Source: Magnolia sinica (lineage: Eukaryota; Streptophyta; Magnoliopsida; Magnoliales; Magnoliaceae). Taken from it: 64,000 nt of DNA. The notes under the pieces were generated by a model. That model saw only the letters and a program-made list of their open reading frames with translations. It did no database searches and was not told where the DNA came from. Of this stretch, positions 34,505 to 44,814 are shown one piece after another. Both the position numbers and the translations under genes were made by a program. The stretch's first letter is position 1. Every line of letters starts with the position of its first letter. The DNA lies in the NCBI RefSeq assembly GCF_029962835.1, contig NC_080577.1, forward strand, positions 992,001-1,056,000. The letters run 5' to 3'.

Positions 34505-34557
34505 TCAGAGTCGTGGGTAGTGGAGATCTTGGGCTGCTTTCTGCGTCGTTTATCCAT
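31844..34557 (-). CDS. TRY-like: R3-MYB transcriptional repressor of the TRY/CPC/ETC type, three exons, intact
   Basis: Single-repeat MYBs move between epidermal cells and compete with R2R3-MYB activators for bHLH partners, repressing trichome or promoting root-hair fate and modulating pigment genes. Exons (minus strand): 34557-34503 (55 nt), 34409-34322 (88), 31958-31844 (115); together 85 aa. The protein starts MDKRRRKQPK, has HDSEEVSSIEWEFINMTEQ, then the R3 repeat with the bHLH-binding signature D-L-x2-R-x3-L-x6-L-x3-R at DLIYRMYRLVGDKWALIAGR, and ends GKKEGRDS. Length is close to ETC1 (TRY is longer). Splice phases 1 and 2 match the family. Intron 1 is 93 nt, mostly (CT)n; intron 2 (~2.36 kb) contains three MITEs and a (CT)n run. 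No activation or EAR motif is visible. Subgroup placement is inferred. Confidence 0.92.
32188..32691. mobile_element. FB1 MITE in MYB intron 2, with 12-bp TSD
   Basis: A 504-bp palindromic element. Ends carry GGATTCAGTCG in inverted orientation, followed by GTCGTGACCGTGGGGCCCACC on the left and its complement on the right (compared over 21 bases, of which 20 are CGTGACCGTGGGGCCCACCT-like). It is flanked by the perfect direct repeat CGAAAGCATGAG at 32176-32187 and 32692-32703. A TSD of this size suggests a MULE-like (9-12 bp) transposition mechanism. No ORF. This is the best evidence in the window for how FB1 elements move. Confidence 0.85.
33100..33592. mobile_element. FB1 MITE in MYB intron 2
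   Basis: Left arm GGCTACTGGATGATGCTC then GGCCCCATCATGATGTATG; right arm inverted, ending in CAATCCGCGTCC. Spacer motifs TTAAATCTCAGGTGGACGACG and AATATGGTCTATCTGATACTT match the family. The left end is less certain than the right; no TSD found. Confidence 0.6.
33630..33779. mobile_element. 150-bp foldback MITE in MYB intron 2, with 10-bp TSD
   Basis: Short element whose halves are inverted (GAGGGTCCACCGTGATGTATC near 33649 against GATACATCAGGGTGGGACCC near 33701). Ends carry GCGGATTG / CAATCC. It is flanked by GTGCCAGTTG at 33620-33629 and 33780-33789, a perfect 10-bp TSD. It appears to be a miniature derivative of FB1. Confidence 0.82.
34043..34078. repeat. (TC)n microsatellite in MYB intron 2
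   Basis: About 18 TC units, a few hundred bases from the 5' end of the intron on the transcribed strand. It reads as (GA)n in the pre-mRNA. Confidence 0.95.
34443..34500. repeat. (GA)n / (CT)n microsatellite filling MYB intron 1
   Basis: About 29 dinucleotide units. On the coding strand this is (CT)n, beginning immediately after the donor GT at 34502-34501 and running to within about 35 bases of the acceptor at 34410. It makes up about 60% of the intron. Confidence 0.97.
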
Positions 34558-34757
34558 AGCAATGTAAGTAACGGAGTAAAGGAATGAGGAGTAGGAGGGA
34601 ATGAGAGGGAATTGAGAAGAGAGAGATTTTAACTGGTTCTAAAATGGGAAAGAAAGGTGGGAGACGGGGATAAACGGTTGGGAAGTATGGAACGACAGCT
34701 GCGACCGAACAAGCTCGCAAACGATCTGGGTTGACGAGTAGTTGTCGTGATTGAATG

Positions 34758-34758
<1 letters not shown>

Positions 34759-34839
<81 letters not shown>
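34759..34839. repeat. (TA)n microsatellite upstream of the MYB gene, left part
   Basis: About 40 TA units, 200-280 bp upstream of the MYB start codon. Continues after the MITE at 35198. Confidence 0.95.
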
Positions 34840-34842
<3 letters not shown>

Positions 34843-35196
34843 GCATGCTCACCTACGCACCTACGCACGTGTGCACCTTTTCACACGTGTCATCAGTGTC
34901 GAATCTGAACGGTCCATAAGATGAAGAATCCCATGAAACTGCAGGGGGTAAATTTTCACCCTGATATAAGAATCTGGTGGGCCATATAAAAGAGAAATTC
35001 AAATCAAGGGAAGAAACTGTTTGCATTTTTCATGGCCCACTGAAGTCTTGGTTCAAAGTAAAAATTGGTGGTAGAGAGTTTCACGAGGTTCTGCTTCATG
35101 TGGACCGTTCAGATTTTCGAGACTCATCAGATATGATGAGTTCTCAAAAAAGTTCATATGTAGTCCGTACGAACTGGTTTGCAGGTGAGCGTTCCG

Positions 35197-35197
<1 letters not shown>
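34840..35197. mobile_element. MITE embedded in a (TA)n microsatellite, Micron-like
   Basis: A 358-bp segment is bordered on both sides by long (TA)n. Its ends form an imperfect TIR of about 22 bases sharing GCTCACCT (GAGGCATGCTCACCTACGCACC at left; GCGGAACGCTCACCTGCAAACC at right, other strand; each 22 nt, of which the last 20 are the informative part). No ORF of note. Insertion into TA repeats with TA on each side recalls the rice Micron family, which targets (TA)n; homology to it was not tested. Confidence 0.7.
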
Positions 35198-35241
<44 letters not shown>

Positions 35242-35256
35242 TATATATATATATAT
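35198..35256. repeat. (TA)n microsatellite, right part
   Basis: TA units with one GA interruption near 35240. Flanks the MITE on its right. Confidence 0.93.
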
Positions 35257-35706
35257 CTTTTTGACCTTTTAGATATTTAACAAGCAGCTCCCCCATCTCC
35301 TGACATTTGTAACCAATAGCCCCTAGTTTGGATTATCACAAGTATCACCCATCTACTGAAGACTGTAGACGGCTCAACGCCAAATGACAAAAATACCCTC
35401 ACCTCAGGAGTTTGTTTTGCCCACATATGGTGCCTTTATGTACAATTTGTAACTAATTCATCCAGCAAAATCCCTTTACCATAAATATTTGGCACCAAAA
35501 GATCAGCTAATCCGATCATCGGACGTATGCACCCAAAACCTCCAGATTTACCTAAGTGGCCCACCTGATTGTTGGATCCACCTGAATCTTAGGGTTCCTT
35601 TTTTTTTTTTCCAGTGGGCTCACAATGGTGAACGGATTGGATGACAAATAGGCAGTTGGGTAGGCCCACAGGTCTACAACTACTTATAAGTAGGGGTAAA
35701 GCTGTT

Positions 35707-35787
35707 ACTTTATACATATAAGAACGGTAAGGGATGTGGATTTGGATACTTTATACATATAAGAATGGTAAGGGATGTGGATTGGAT
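35707..35787. repeat. 41-bp tandem duplication, two copies
   Basis: Units 35707-35747 and 35748-35787 share ACTTTATACATATAAGAA and GGTAAGGGATGTGGA, differing by one substitution and one missing base. Confidence 0.88.
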
Positions 35788-35844
35788 ACTGCCTCTGCGT
35801 GGGGTGCGGGATTGTGTGGTACCGACCTAGCTAGAGACGGACGT

Positions 35845-36295
35845 CCTGTCAGGAGGTCCATGGGGCCTACTGCAATATACATATTTTATCGGCATCATTC
35901 ATTCATTTTGATGGATCATCGCAGGGCATGATCCGAAACAAGGAGGCAGACAGATGACTGCATAGAAATTGAAAGCTTACTGTTCAAAGCTTCTTTGGGG
36001 GCATTAAAGTTGTAGGTCAAACTGATACAAAAAAAGGATAAAGAGAAAATATAAATATAAGCTTGATACAAAGCTTCTCACTTCCCCAAAGTTTTCAACA
36101 GTAGGCCTCATTGTGTGGTGTGGTCCACTTGTGACCTGGATCTGCTTATTTTTTAACTCATGCTCTAAAACGATCTCGACAAATTGATGCAGGGTTTGGG
36201 TATAACACATACATTATAGAGGGCTCACGACAGTTTACCACGTCCGCACACCACGGAGGTCGGTGGAGTTTGGAACACCACGCAATCCGCTTCCA
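35845..36295. mobile_element. FB1-type MITE
   Basis: Left arm TCCATGGGGCCTACTGCAATA, right arm ATTATAGAGGGCTCACGAC, ending CAATCCGCTTCC. Spacer contains GGTGTGGTCCACTTGTGACC. Arms are clear; exact left end and TSD are not. Confidence 0.55.
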
Positions 36296-37130
36296 AGGGG
36301 CGGGGATGGGAGCGGACTGCCTGTGATCCCGTCTACAGAGACATATCTGTGGCCTGAGTTGTCGGCTTTTTTACTGGCCACGCGTTAAAGCCAGCTGGGG
36401 GCCCTGAGTGGGTGGGGGGAGAGCTCCGTTAGAAGATTTGGCACCGTGAGTGTCTCTTCCGTTTGCATTTTTCACTCCCCGCTCTTCTTCTCCCTCTCAA
36501 TCCATCTCTCTCTCATTCAATCATTTCTCTTAGATATCTTCACATTTCCTAGTACAGTGGGTTCATCTGCCTGAGAAAGGTTTTCACCCCCTCAATAGCT
36601 ACCTTTCTCACAGATGGTGGATTCATTAGAGCTTTCTTGTTAGTCATCACTAGAGCTTTCGATTGATAATTTCCTTCCCTCTCTCATATCTGGATAATGC
36701 CCTATTTACAAAGTTGATTTGGGTCACTCTTTTTTTTTCTTTTCTTTTTTTTTCACAAAACAATTCAGACAGTCTAAATCGCGTATTAAATTACAAATGT
36801 CGTTTTTAGAATGCATTTAGGGCTCGTTTAGACCTTTCAAATTGGAATGTATTTGGGGCTCGTTTAGCACTTTAAATTTTTTCTTTTTTTAGAAAAAGAT
36901 TTTAAAATTATTATTATTATTATTATTATTATTATTTTATACAGTTAGGGCTTATTGGACACCTTCTAATTGAAATCCATTTAGTACTCTTTTGTCACCT
37001 TCTTCTAATTGGAATGCAGATTGGAATAGTAATTCCGTCATATCTGTTAGGAGAGAGTCCCTGTTTTTCTGACACAGGTCTGACAGCTTTTATATATATA
37101 TATAAAAATATAAAATTGGAAAGTCTTGTT
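36296..37130. other. Spacer with low-complexity DNA; no gene recognised
   Basis: Holds a pyrimidine-rich block near 36470-36540, T-rich runs near 36730, a (TTA)n run at about 36908-36936 and several GGGCTCGTTTAG/GGGCTTATTGG motifs that look like ends of decayed DNA transposons. Confidence 0.4.
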
Positions 37131-37570
37131 CCCATTAAATGGCCCATGGGATGGACCCCACTGTGATGTGTTGTTGACATCCTTTCCAAAGCAGCACATG
37201 TCACATCGTATTGTTAGGTTTAGAGCCTTATAAATAGGCTGATTGGTGATTTAGGTTGGGCACACAAAGGGAAACAGTTGGTATGGAGCTCATGCCCTTG
37301 ATTTCACCTGATTTGTAAAAAAGCCTGATTTTGCATGCCCTTTTGTGCGGGGCAAATGAAGGGACCAAAAAAATACAAATTCCACATCACAGCATGGTGG
37401 GGCCAGAAAATGAATCAATCAAGGGTGGGAATCCCCCTCTTAATTATTTCTTTTTGTGTGGCCCAACCGAATTACGAACTGACCTGATTTTTGGGCCCTG
37501 AGCATAACTTCATGGGATACATCCAACGCTTGGCTGAGATGTCAGCAACACTTCACAGTGGTCCCAGTGA
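37131..37570. mobile_element. FB2-type foldback MITE
   Basis: Left arm GGACCCCACTGTGATG and GTTGGGCACACAAAGGGAAAC; right arm TTTTTGTGTGGCCCAACCG and CTTCACAGTGGTCCCAG. Palindromic layout as in the copy at 3818-4110. Ends approximate. Confidence 0.55.
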
Positions 37571-37986
37571 GGAATTACTTTCAAAACTTGAAAACCCGAC
37601 TTTGACATTCAGTTGGCTCAAAAGGACTCGAAGACTCCACACGACTCAACCGGTTATTATATAATATGAATTTAGAAAATTAAGGGTAGGAGTAGATATT
37701 TAATATTGTTATGATAAGTAATATAAAATAGGATTTTTATTTATTATTATTATTATTAATTGTTATTTTTTAAATGTGAAAATTTGTTGCAAATCCATAT
37801 TTATCAAAGGATTTATGCAACTATCAAAATACCTTAGTGGTTCTTTTGGAGAAGGGAAATTATCCACGTATCATGGTATGATTGTTTTTTTTAAAAAAGT
37901 TTTTTTTTTTTTTTTTTTTTTTAAAGTCAGAAAGTTTTTGAAGTCCAGCTTGTCAAACATATGCATCCAATCATAATAATCATACA

Positions 37987-38639
37987 TACGCAGTGATGAA
38001 CGTGATGGGGTCGATCACCATCTTCCTCAAGGATAACTACTCCGAATCCTACTCATAGAGACTTTTCAAATCCACGAGGAAAGAAAGCAAGAAAATATAA
38101 ATAAATTCTAATAAATTTAAATTTTAATTAATTTATGAAATAAACGAGTTCACAACCCTTTAAATAGGGATACTGAGAGAAATCGAAGCAAACTATAACT
38201 AAAATTCCCTAAAATTCATAACTTACTATAAATAGTAAATATGCTTTCATAGAAAGTGTCCTATGTAGCTTAACCATGTTATTCTCCTAATTATTCTAAG
38301 CACTTTTCATGTTGGACACAAATCCTAAAGCGCAGCAGATGAAGAGTTATAATCAAACTAAAACTTACTATTTATAGTAAAAACGGAACTAAACATAAAA
38401 TTCAGCCGTCGATATGATGAAATCTTACAAATTTGGTGTGGGCAACCTGGAATAGCTGAGTTGGTTGGCTAAAGTAGCTTGTCATACCCCAAAATCATAT
38501 ATAGTACGTCGAATAACTCATTTCTGTTTGCAAGATATGCCTGTTTTAAGGTTTTGACGGTCTTGATGGCTTTTGCCTCTAATCAAACCTTCTCTGGTCC
38601 ATCTTGGACATGAAAGTGTTCGCGACCTGCTCTACATTA
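37987..38639 (-). mobile_element. Family-A LTR, solo copy
   Basis: About 653 bp, homologous along its length to the other family-A LTRs (GATCACCATCTTCCTCAAGGA, GACTTTTC-AATC-ACGAGG, ATTATTCTAAGCACTTTTCA, TCTACATTA end). The start is eroded (ATACGCAG against TGACGCAG) and no matching five-base TSD was found, so it could be a truncated or rearranged copy. Adjacent to the hAT-like element starting 38657. Confidence 0.75.
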
Positions 38640-39134
38640 ACACCAAAACTCTTTATTAGAGCTGGACATTTCTGGTCCGATCCGGTGGATTCGACCCGAT
38701 CCTACCCAATCCGACCCGACCCAACCCGATCTGAACCGAAGACTTGAATAAGTGCGGTTCGACTTGGATTAGTCAGATCCGACCATTAATCGGATTGAGG
38801 CCGGATCATGGTGAATTCGAACTTATCCGAATCGAAATCCGAACTGATAGGATTCAATCCCGACCAATCCGATCCGATCCGGAGTGATTCAATGGTGGAA
38901 ATCAATACTTCTACTTTTTCTTGTGGTATGCTCCACTTGAGCTTTGGATATGCATCAATTTTGGGTTCAACCACTAAAATGATTTGAAAAAACGAATGGA
39001 CGCCGTGGATAAACCACATGCATTCACGGTGGGCCCCAACATAGTTTCCTAAGAGACGTGCTGTGCACGTCAACCACTTGCATGCACAACACGTCCGTCG
39101 TCAATTAGGCTGAGTGGCGAGAGTAGCTACTGAA

Positions 39135-39605
39135 GTTACGTCAACAAGTTCTGTGGGCCCCACCATGATGTATGTTCTGTATCCACACCTTCCATTCATT
39201 TGGAGAGATCATTTTAAGGCAATAGACAAAGAAAGAGTTAAATCCAAAGCTCCAGTGGACCCCAACACAGAAAACAGTGGGACAGTGAAGCCCACAATTG
39301 AAAATTTCTAAGGGCCACGAAAGTTTTAGAACAAGCTGATATTTGTGTTTTCCTTATTTCATGTTTTTTTAAAAAACTTTTTAATAGATTGGATTTCAAA
39401 TAAACACTATGATGGACCTTAGGATAGTTTCAACGGTGGAAATTACTCTCCCCACTGTTTTCTTTAGTGTGGTCTACTACAGACTTTCATTTATCTCATT
39501 CTTTGGTTCATACCATAAAATGATATCTAAAAATGGATGAACGGTGTGGATATAACACATACATAATAGTGGGGCCCACAAAACTTTGTGACGCCAACTC
39601 AACCT
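39135..39605. mobile_element. FB1 MITE nested in the hAT-like element
   Basis: Arms GTCAACAAGTTCTGTGGGCC...ATGATGTATG and, inverted, ATACATAATAGTGGGGCCCAC with AAACTTTGTGACGCCAAC. Palindromic spacer as elsewhere (CCACGAAAGTTTTAGAACAAG, CAAATAAACACTATGATGG). TSD not found. Confidence 0.6.
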
Positions 39606-39748
39606 CTTTGTATCTAATCTACATCCTGCATTCATTTCGTGCCCTGCACATTAATAGGCTGTCATCAAAAGATACATGTCGTGCATGGACGAGCAGTGAG
39701 AGGCCTCGAGGTCCGAGTTGTACGAACGGCTCAAATGAGATCAAAGTT

Positions 39749-40180
39749 ACATGGGCCCCACAGTTATGTATTTATTATATCCACAACATTCATCCATATT
39801 TGGAGATCATTTCGGAGCATTATATAAAAAAAAAATAATCATATCCAAAGATCAATTGACCACACCACAAAGAGCAGCAAGAATAATAATTTTCACCGTT
39901 AAAAAATTCATAGGGCCCACCATCACGTTTATTTTCTATCTAATCTGTTATTAAGGTAAAAAATACATGGAAAAAGAGGAAAAACAAATTTCATATTAAT
40001 CCGAAACTTCTATGATCTCCAAAAAGATTTCAATGGTAAACATTCAATCCCCACTTTTTTTGCAATATGGGCCAACTGATCTTTAGATTTGTCTTATTTT
40101 TCGGCTCAAGCCTTAAGACGAACTCTATTAATGGATGAACGGTTTGGATATAACACATACCTCATAGTTTGACCCACAAA
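39749..40180. mobile_element. FB1 MITE nested in the hAT-like element, second copy
   Basis: Left arm ATGGGCCCCACAGTTATGTA, right arm AACACATACCTCATAGTTTG. Its flanking sequence (GACGAGCAGTGAG-GGCC...TCCGAGTTGTACGAACGG) matches that beside the copy at 22573, indicating that the two belong to the same larger subfamily. Confidence 0.55.
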
Positions 40181-40396
40181 TCTATGCCAATTCGAATCGT
40201 ACCTAACTTGATCCGACTCGGTTTTTCTGACCGAGTCAGACTCGGTTCGGGTCAAGCCAACCGTGCATCGGATCGGTTCGGGTCAGGTCTCCTGGACTCG
40301 GTCCCGGTTCGGATCGAGTTTGGATCAGCTCACGTAGATTTCGGATCGGATCGAGTTGGACCAATCCGATCCGACTCTGTCTGATGCCCAGCTCTA

Positions 40397-42719
40397 CCCT
40401 TTATGTTTGAATCAAGAAATGAGCTGCATATGCATTTCAATATTTTTAAATGGTGTCTCATCTTATGTTAGATTAGCCAAATTTTGGATTAGACGGTTTG
40501 GATATTATAAAAAACTTTTCAGTGGGGCTCACAATTATACACCTTACTTCTTTCTTAAAAACAAAAAAAAATGCAAGGTAAGGACTACGGGAACTTCACA
40601 GCTCAAAGACTCCCCTGGAATTTCTGTTCTCTTCTCACAGGCATTGTTTGGTAAAATCCTAATTTGGAAGGAATTTTGTGGTGAAATTCCTATAAAATAT
40701 AAATGATTTCATCAAATCAATGGATGGTGAGTTGATTAAGGACATGTTTGGATTCATGTAAAGGAAAGAAAAGAAAACGCCATTTTCCAATAAACTAATT
40801 TTTCCTTACTTGTGACTTGTTTATGAGAATGTGAGAGAAACTCAAATTTCTACTTACTTTTTTGGTTAGTAAAACAATAAAATAATTTTCCCATCTTCAC
40901 CTTAAGAAAGACATCTCTACTTAATGAGGTTTGAGTATGGTTTGTGGTGCTGTTGCATCATGATCTTCAATAATTAAGCTTCTTCACAGCCACACCTATC
41001 ATGTTCGCAAGATTGAAACAACCTCGTCACTGCAAGACCTATCACCATCTCCTGCCGATTGCACAACTATGTTCCTACAATCATCCGTTCCCATCTTCAG
41101 TGTTTGCCTCCACTGATGCATAATCTCTAAAACAAATCTGGCAATTTCCGTTTTGGGGGACCCATCTAGACAGTAACATCTCACCAAATCCTGTAATTTG
41201 CTTTGCAACAAATTAGAGCCGTTGGAGTCTCTTCATGGGGTTTTGGGGATTCAAGATTTTGCATAGTTAGTTCTTTGAGATTTCTTGGTTTGTGATGGGA
41301 AATCTAAGAAATAATCTGAATTTGGATATGGGTTTTCTAGTAAGATAGTAGTGGAGAGGTTGGTTTGTAGAGATTTCATTGGATGTGACGATGGGCTATC
41401 GAACACCCAATTGCTCGCCTTTGCCATCTCTGTCTACTGTCGGACTTTAGCGTTTGCTGTACTTCGTGCTTCTTCTTTGGACATCTGATCTCCATTTGTG
41501 ACAATGCCGTCAATTCCTACCAGAGCATTCCTTCTCATCTTTGATTTTGTTTTGATGCAGGGAGAGGGCATCTTCATGAATGTGTGCTTATCATATTTGC
41601 ATATAATCTACATCAAACCGTTCTTAGAGACTGCTACCTGCTGTTTATCATTTTTTAATACCAGGCATTTCGGAATGGACTACAATCATCCATGTCAACG
41701 CACATAGTCATTGTTCAGATGGCAACTTGTAACAACCCTTGTCCATGACTCATAACCAGAAATCACAATGGATGGATCATCCAAGAATGTCCGATCTGTT
41801 GCCATCCAACGGATGGTTAAAATTAACGACAAGTGAACTTAAGAGTCAATTTCGAATGAAATTAAAATACTTGAATAGCTGGCCGTTGAATGGTAGCCTC
41901 CGCACCGATCGAAAGATAAAACGCCACGATTACCAAGATTTTTGTCGATTTGCACCATTTGGAGGTCGGTTGAGCCTATTCTACAACCTTTTGTGTATGA
42001 CACCGATGTTTGCACGACATCCAATCCTTCAATCATGTGCAGCCCCTCACACTATCCTCGGATTCCAAGAATCAGGTTCATCCAAAACTCAGGTAGGCCA
42101 CAGTATGTATGATCATGGCTAAAATCTCTAGAATCAGGTGATGTGGGCCACCTGAGCTCTAGAATTCTTAAAATTTTTGGCTTTCAATCGATCCTTGTAG
42201 CGTCCCATCTTCTGGATGGATTGGATGGTATGTAAAGAAAATACCGTTGAGTTCCACAATCGGGCTGGAAGGTTTTAATGGTGGGTAGCTCCCATCCTGA
42301 CTGGTCTCTGTTGTATGACCGACGTGTGTTGTGGATGGCATTGATTGTCGGAACGGGTGGTGAACTTTTAGTGCAGCACCTCATGGACCGATTATACGTG
42401 GCATTGGCTAAGGTTTTCAATGAAACCCATGGTTCAATGATATGTTACCATCAGTTTGAGCGGACATCAGTTGCCGTGGACCACGAAAATCTGTTCCTGC
42501 CCTTCTCTTCTTAACTGTCAATATCAAGGTCGAAAAATGAACGGTTAGGATTTCCATATTGAGGAGATTTTTGGGGCATGAAACATTCATGCTGGGACCC
42601 GACAGAACAACGGTATGGATCAGTGAATGATGGGCCCACTTGTACAAAACGAAAACCAGTGCAGTCTGCATACCGTCAGCTGAAGATCATACATTAATTC
42701 CTTGCAGCTAAAACTAGAC
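40397..42719. other. Low-repeat region; no confirmed gene
   Basis: Among the least repetitive stretches in the window. Apart from the minus-strand frame at 40999-41233, no exon could be supported. A small inverted GTGGGCCACCTGAG/CAGGTAGGCCACAG repeat lies near 42095-42170. Confidence 0.35.
40999..41233 (-). pseudogene. Unrecognised coding-like fragment
   Basis: A minus-strand frame encodes about 77 residues including DLVRCYCLDGSPKTEIARF and EIMHQWRQTLKMGTDDCRN, ending SDEVVSILRT and a stop. The composition (amphipathic, Trp, Cys, no low complexity) looks like real protein rather than shadow translation, and the local sequence is not one of the repeats. No acceptor or start codon is obvious. 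I do not recognise the family; it may be one exon of a gene or a captured gene fragment. Confidence 0.3.
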
Positions 42720-44550
42720 TAGGCTCCGTTTGTGAAATCTGAAATGTAAAAGCCTGAATCTGAAATCTGAATCATGAATATGAAATTTGAAGACAAAAAA
42801 CTTGTTTGATAATTATGGCTGAAGTCTGAAAATTAAGTACTGAATTTGAAACAACCAATTTGTTAATAAACATCTTAAATATGTGAAATATGTTAATTAG
42901 ACACATTTGTCCCTATCAGTATCTCCCGTTTGGAAATGTTTTACATTATAAAGAAATTATTTTTTATTAAATGAAAATAAAATCATAATATTTAATTCAA
43001 ATAAACTAAAATACTTCATAAAAAACCAAAATATCATTATTCATAATGCCCTCAATTCCTTTTAGTGGGAAGATTGTTACTATGTGTGGTGCAGGGGTTG
43101 ACCATCATTAGCAACGAAACCTTCAAATAAGGCCGACCTTGATGTTTATATGCTATCCAAACCATTTATAAGGTCATTCCCGAATGGATGAAGTGAAAAC
43201 ACCTAAAATATAGCTTGATACAAAACTTTCATGGCCATAAAAATGGTTCAGCGATGCTCACTTAATGTTATCCAAACCATAAAGTTTATTTTCCATCAAA
43301 TATGTTCATAAGGTCACAAATAACTATATCAAGAGGAAAAAAATTTCATATTGATCCAAAATTTCTAGGACCCCAAAAAGGGTTTTCAATGGTAGACGTT
43401 CAATCCCTGACTGTTTTTTGCATTGTGGTCCACTTGATAGTTCGATAAGTCTTATTTTTAGTCTCAAGCCTTAATTCAAGCTCGCCAAATGAATGGACGG
43501 TTTGGATATAACACATACCTCATGATGGGACCAGCAAAACTTTCCGACATCAATAGAGCAGTTATATAGCTGGTGTGAGGTACACCAGCCCAATGGGCAT
43601 CCTACTTGGAAGCGGATTAGCTATTGACAGGTTGAGTAGTGACATTTGCTATTGTAGTGATGTCACCAAGTCCTATGGGCCTACTATGATGCATGTGCTT
43701 TATCTACACCGTCCATCTATTTAGAGATTTAATTTTAGGGCATGATTTAAAAAATGAGGCAGATCCAAATATGTAGTTGACCCTACCACAAAAAACAGTG
43801 GGGAGATTGGCTACTCCCCACCAGCCAATGGCTGGTGGTTGGTGCTATGTGGGCCCCACCATGATGTATGTGTTTCATCCATGCCGTCCATCTATGTTTA
43901 TAGATCATTTTATGGTATGAGACCAAAAATGAGGTATATCCCAATCTCAAGTGGACCACATTACAGGAAACAATGTTAAATGAACGTTGACAATTAAAAA
44001 CTTTTTGGGGGCCATAAAAGTTTTGGATCAAGCTTATCTATGTTTTTTCCATTCATTTGGGTCTATATGACCTAATCAATAGATTGGATGTCAAATAAAC
44101 AGTACATTGGGCCTTAGGAGAATTTTAATGGTGGATATCCAATCACTACTGTTTTCCTATGGTGTGGTCCACCTGAGATTTATATTACTCTAATTTTTCA
44201 TATCAAGCCCTAAACTGATATTTAAAAATGGATGAATGGAATGGATGAAACACATACATCATGGTGGGCTCAGAGAAGTGCCCAATGTTAAAAGTTGGGA
44301 TGTGTAAAACGCAAAGGAGAAAATCTCTCTCCTAAAGGGTAATTTTGGATTAAAAAAATAATAATCACATAATGCATTCTCCACTCCCCATTAAGCTAGA
44401 TTCCCTTCACGGAAAAAATTTCAACATAAATGACTCCCATCACGGAAAAATTTCAACATAAAATCATGGAGCGCTTTCCTTCTTACGCGTTAACAAACGC
44501 CACTAAACATGGAATATTTTTCGAATTCAGCATTAACAAACAGGCCCTAA
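42720..44550. mobile_element. Possible composite DNA element with nested FB1 MITEs
   Basis: Left edge GGCTCCGTTTGTGAAATCTGAA and right edge (other strand) GGGCCTGTTTGTTAATGCTGAA are similar inverted ends, as in hAT or Harbinger elements. Inside are A/T-rich sequence, FB1 arms at about 43130-43535, a partial FB1 at about 43640-43810 and a full one at 43852-44275. No TSD could be confirmed. Confidence 0.4.
43852..44275. mobile_element. FB1 MITE, well-preserved arms
   Basis: Left arm GGGCCCCACCATGATGTATG and TTTCATCCATGCCGTCCATC; right arm inverted, GGATGAAACACATACATCATG and GGTGGGC. Inner arms: TCTCAAGTGGACCACATTAC against GTGTGGTCCACCTGAGATTT. About 424 bp, nearly all palindromic. No ORF. Confidence 0.7.
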
Positions 44551-44585
44551 TTTTCTAACCACGGATGCCTTTTATTTTTCCTTAA

Positions 44586-44588
<3 letters not shown>

Positions 44589-44624
<36 letters not shown>
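44589..44624. repeat. (TTA)n microsatellite
   Basis: About 12 trinucleotide units, directly upstream of a SINE copy at 44627. Confidence 0.92.
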
Positions 44625-44626
44625 TT

Positions 44627-44745
44627 GGATCCTTACCCTTGCTCCATTGGTAGACTCTCGAGAGTTTCAACACCTAATCAAGGGTTCGAGTATCCATAAG
44701 TGGTGAAATCCCATTGCGGCGTGCGTATGGGATGATCGCGCTCAC
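44627..44745 (+). mobile_element. tRNA-derived SINE, diverged copy
   Basis: Starts GGATCCTTACCCTTGCTCC, followed by TTGGTAGACTCTCGAGAGT and box-B AAGGGTTCGAGTATCC. Same family as 25612-25730. No tail or TSD clearly visible. Confidence 0.7.
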
Positions 44746-44814
44746 AAAATACACAGAATTTCTCTTCAGATGGATTGCCCTGTTATACAACACAACTTTT
44801 AACATGTTGAACTT

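Larger units (their letters stand above)
38657..40396. mobile_element. 1.74-kb non-autonomous hAT-like element with nested FB1 MITEs
   Basis: Inverted ends TAGAGCTGGACAT (left) and TAGAGCTGGGCAT (right, other strand) with eight-base flanks CTCTTTAT (38649-38656) and CCCTTTAT (40397-40404), a one-mismatch hAT-type TSD. The first and last ~220 bases are degenerate repeats of CCGA, CCGATCC and GGTTCGG, inverted relative to each other. The middle contains FB1 sequence at about 38890-39060, 39135-39605 and 39749-40180. No transposase frame. The copies inside must have arrived after, or been captured by, the element. Confidence 0.8.

Noticed and set aside
34352-34587. Open frames with Glu-Arg or Ser-Leu repeats
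   Set aside because: Translations of the (GA)n microsatellite, which lies in MYB intron 1.
34550-34852. Minus-strand ORF with a long Ile-Tyr repeat
   Set aside because: It is the (TA)n tract read in frame; no conserved domain.
43852-44275. Long hairpins considered as microRNA precursors
   Set aside because: Arms of 200 bp, many copies and MITE structure indicate repeats giving siRNA at most; no known mature miRNA sequence was recognised.
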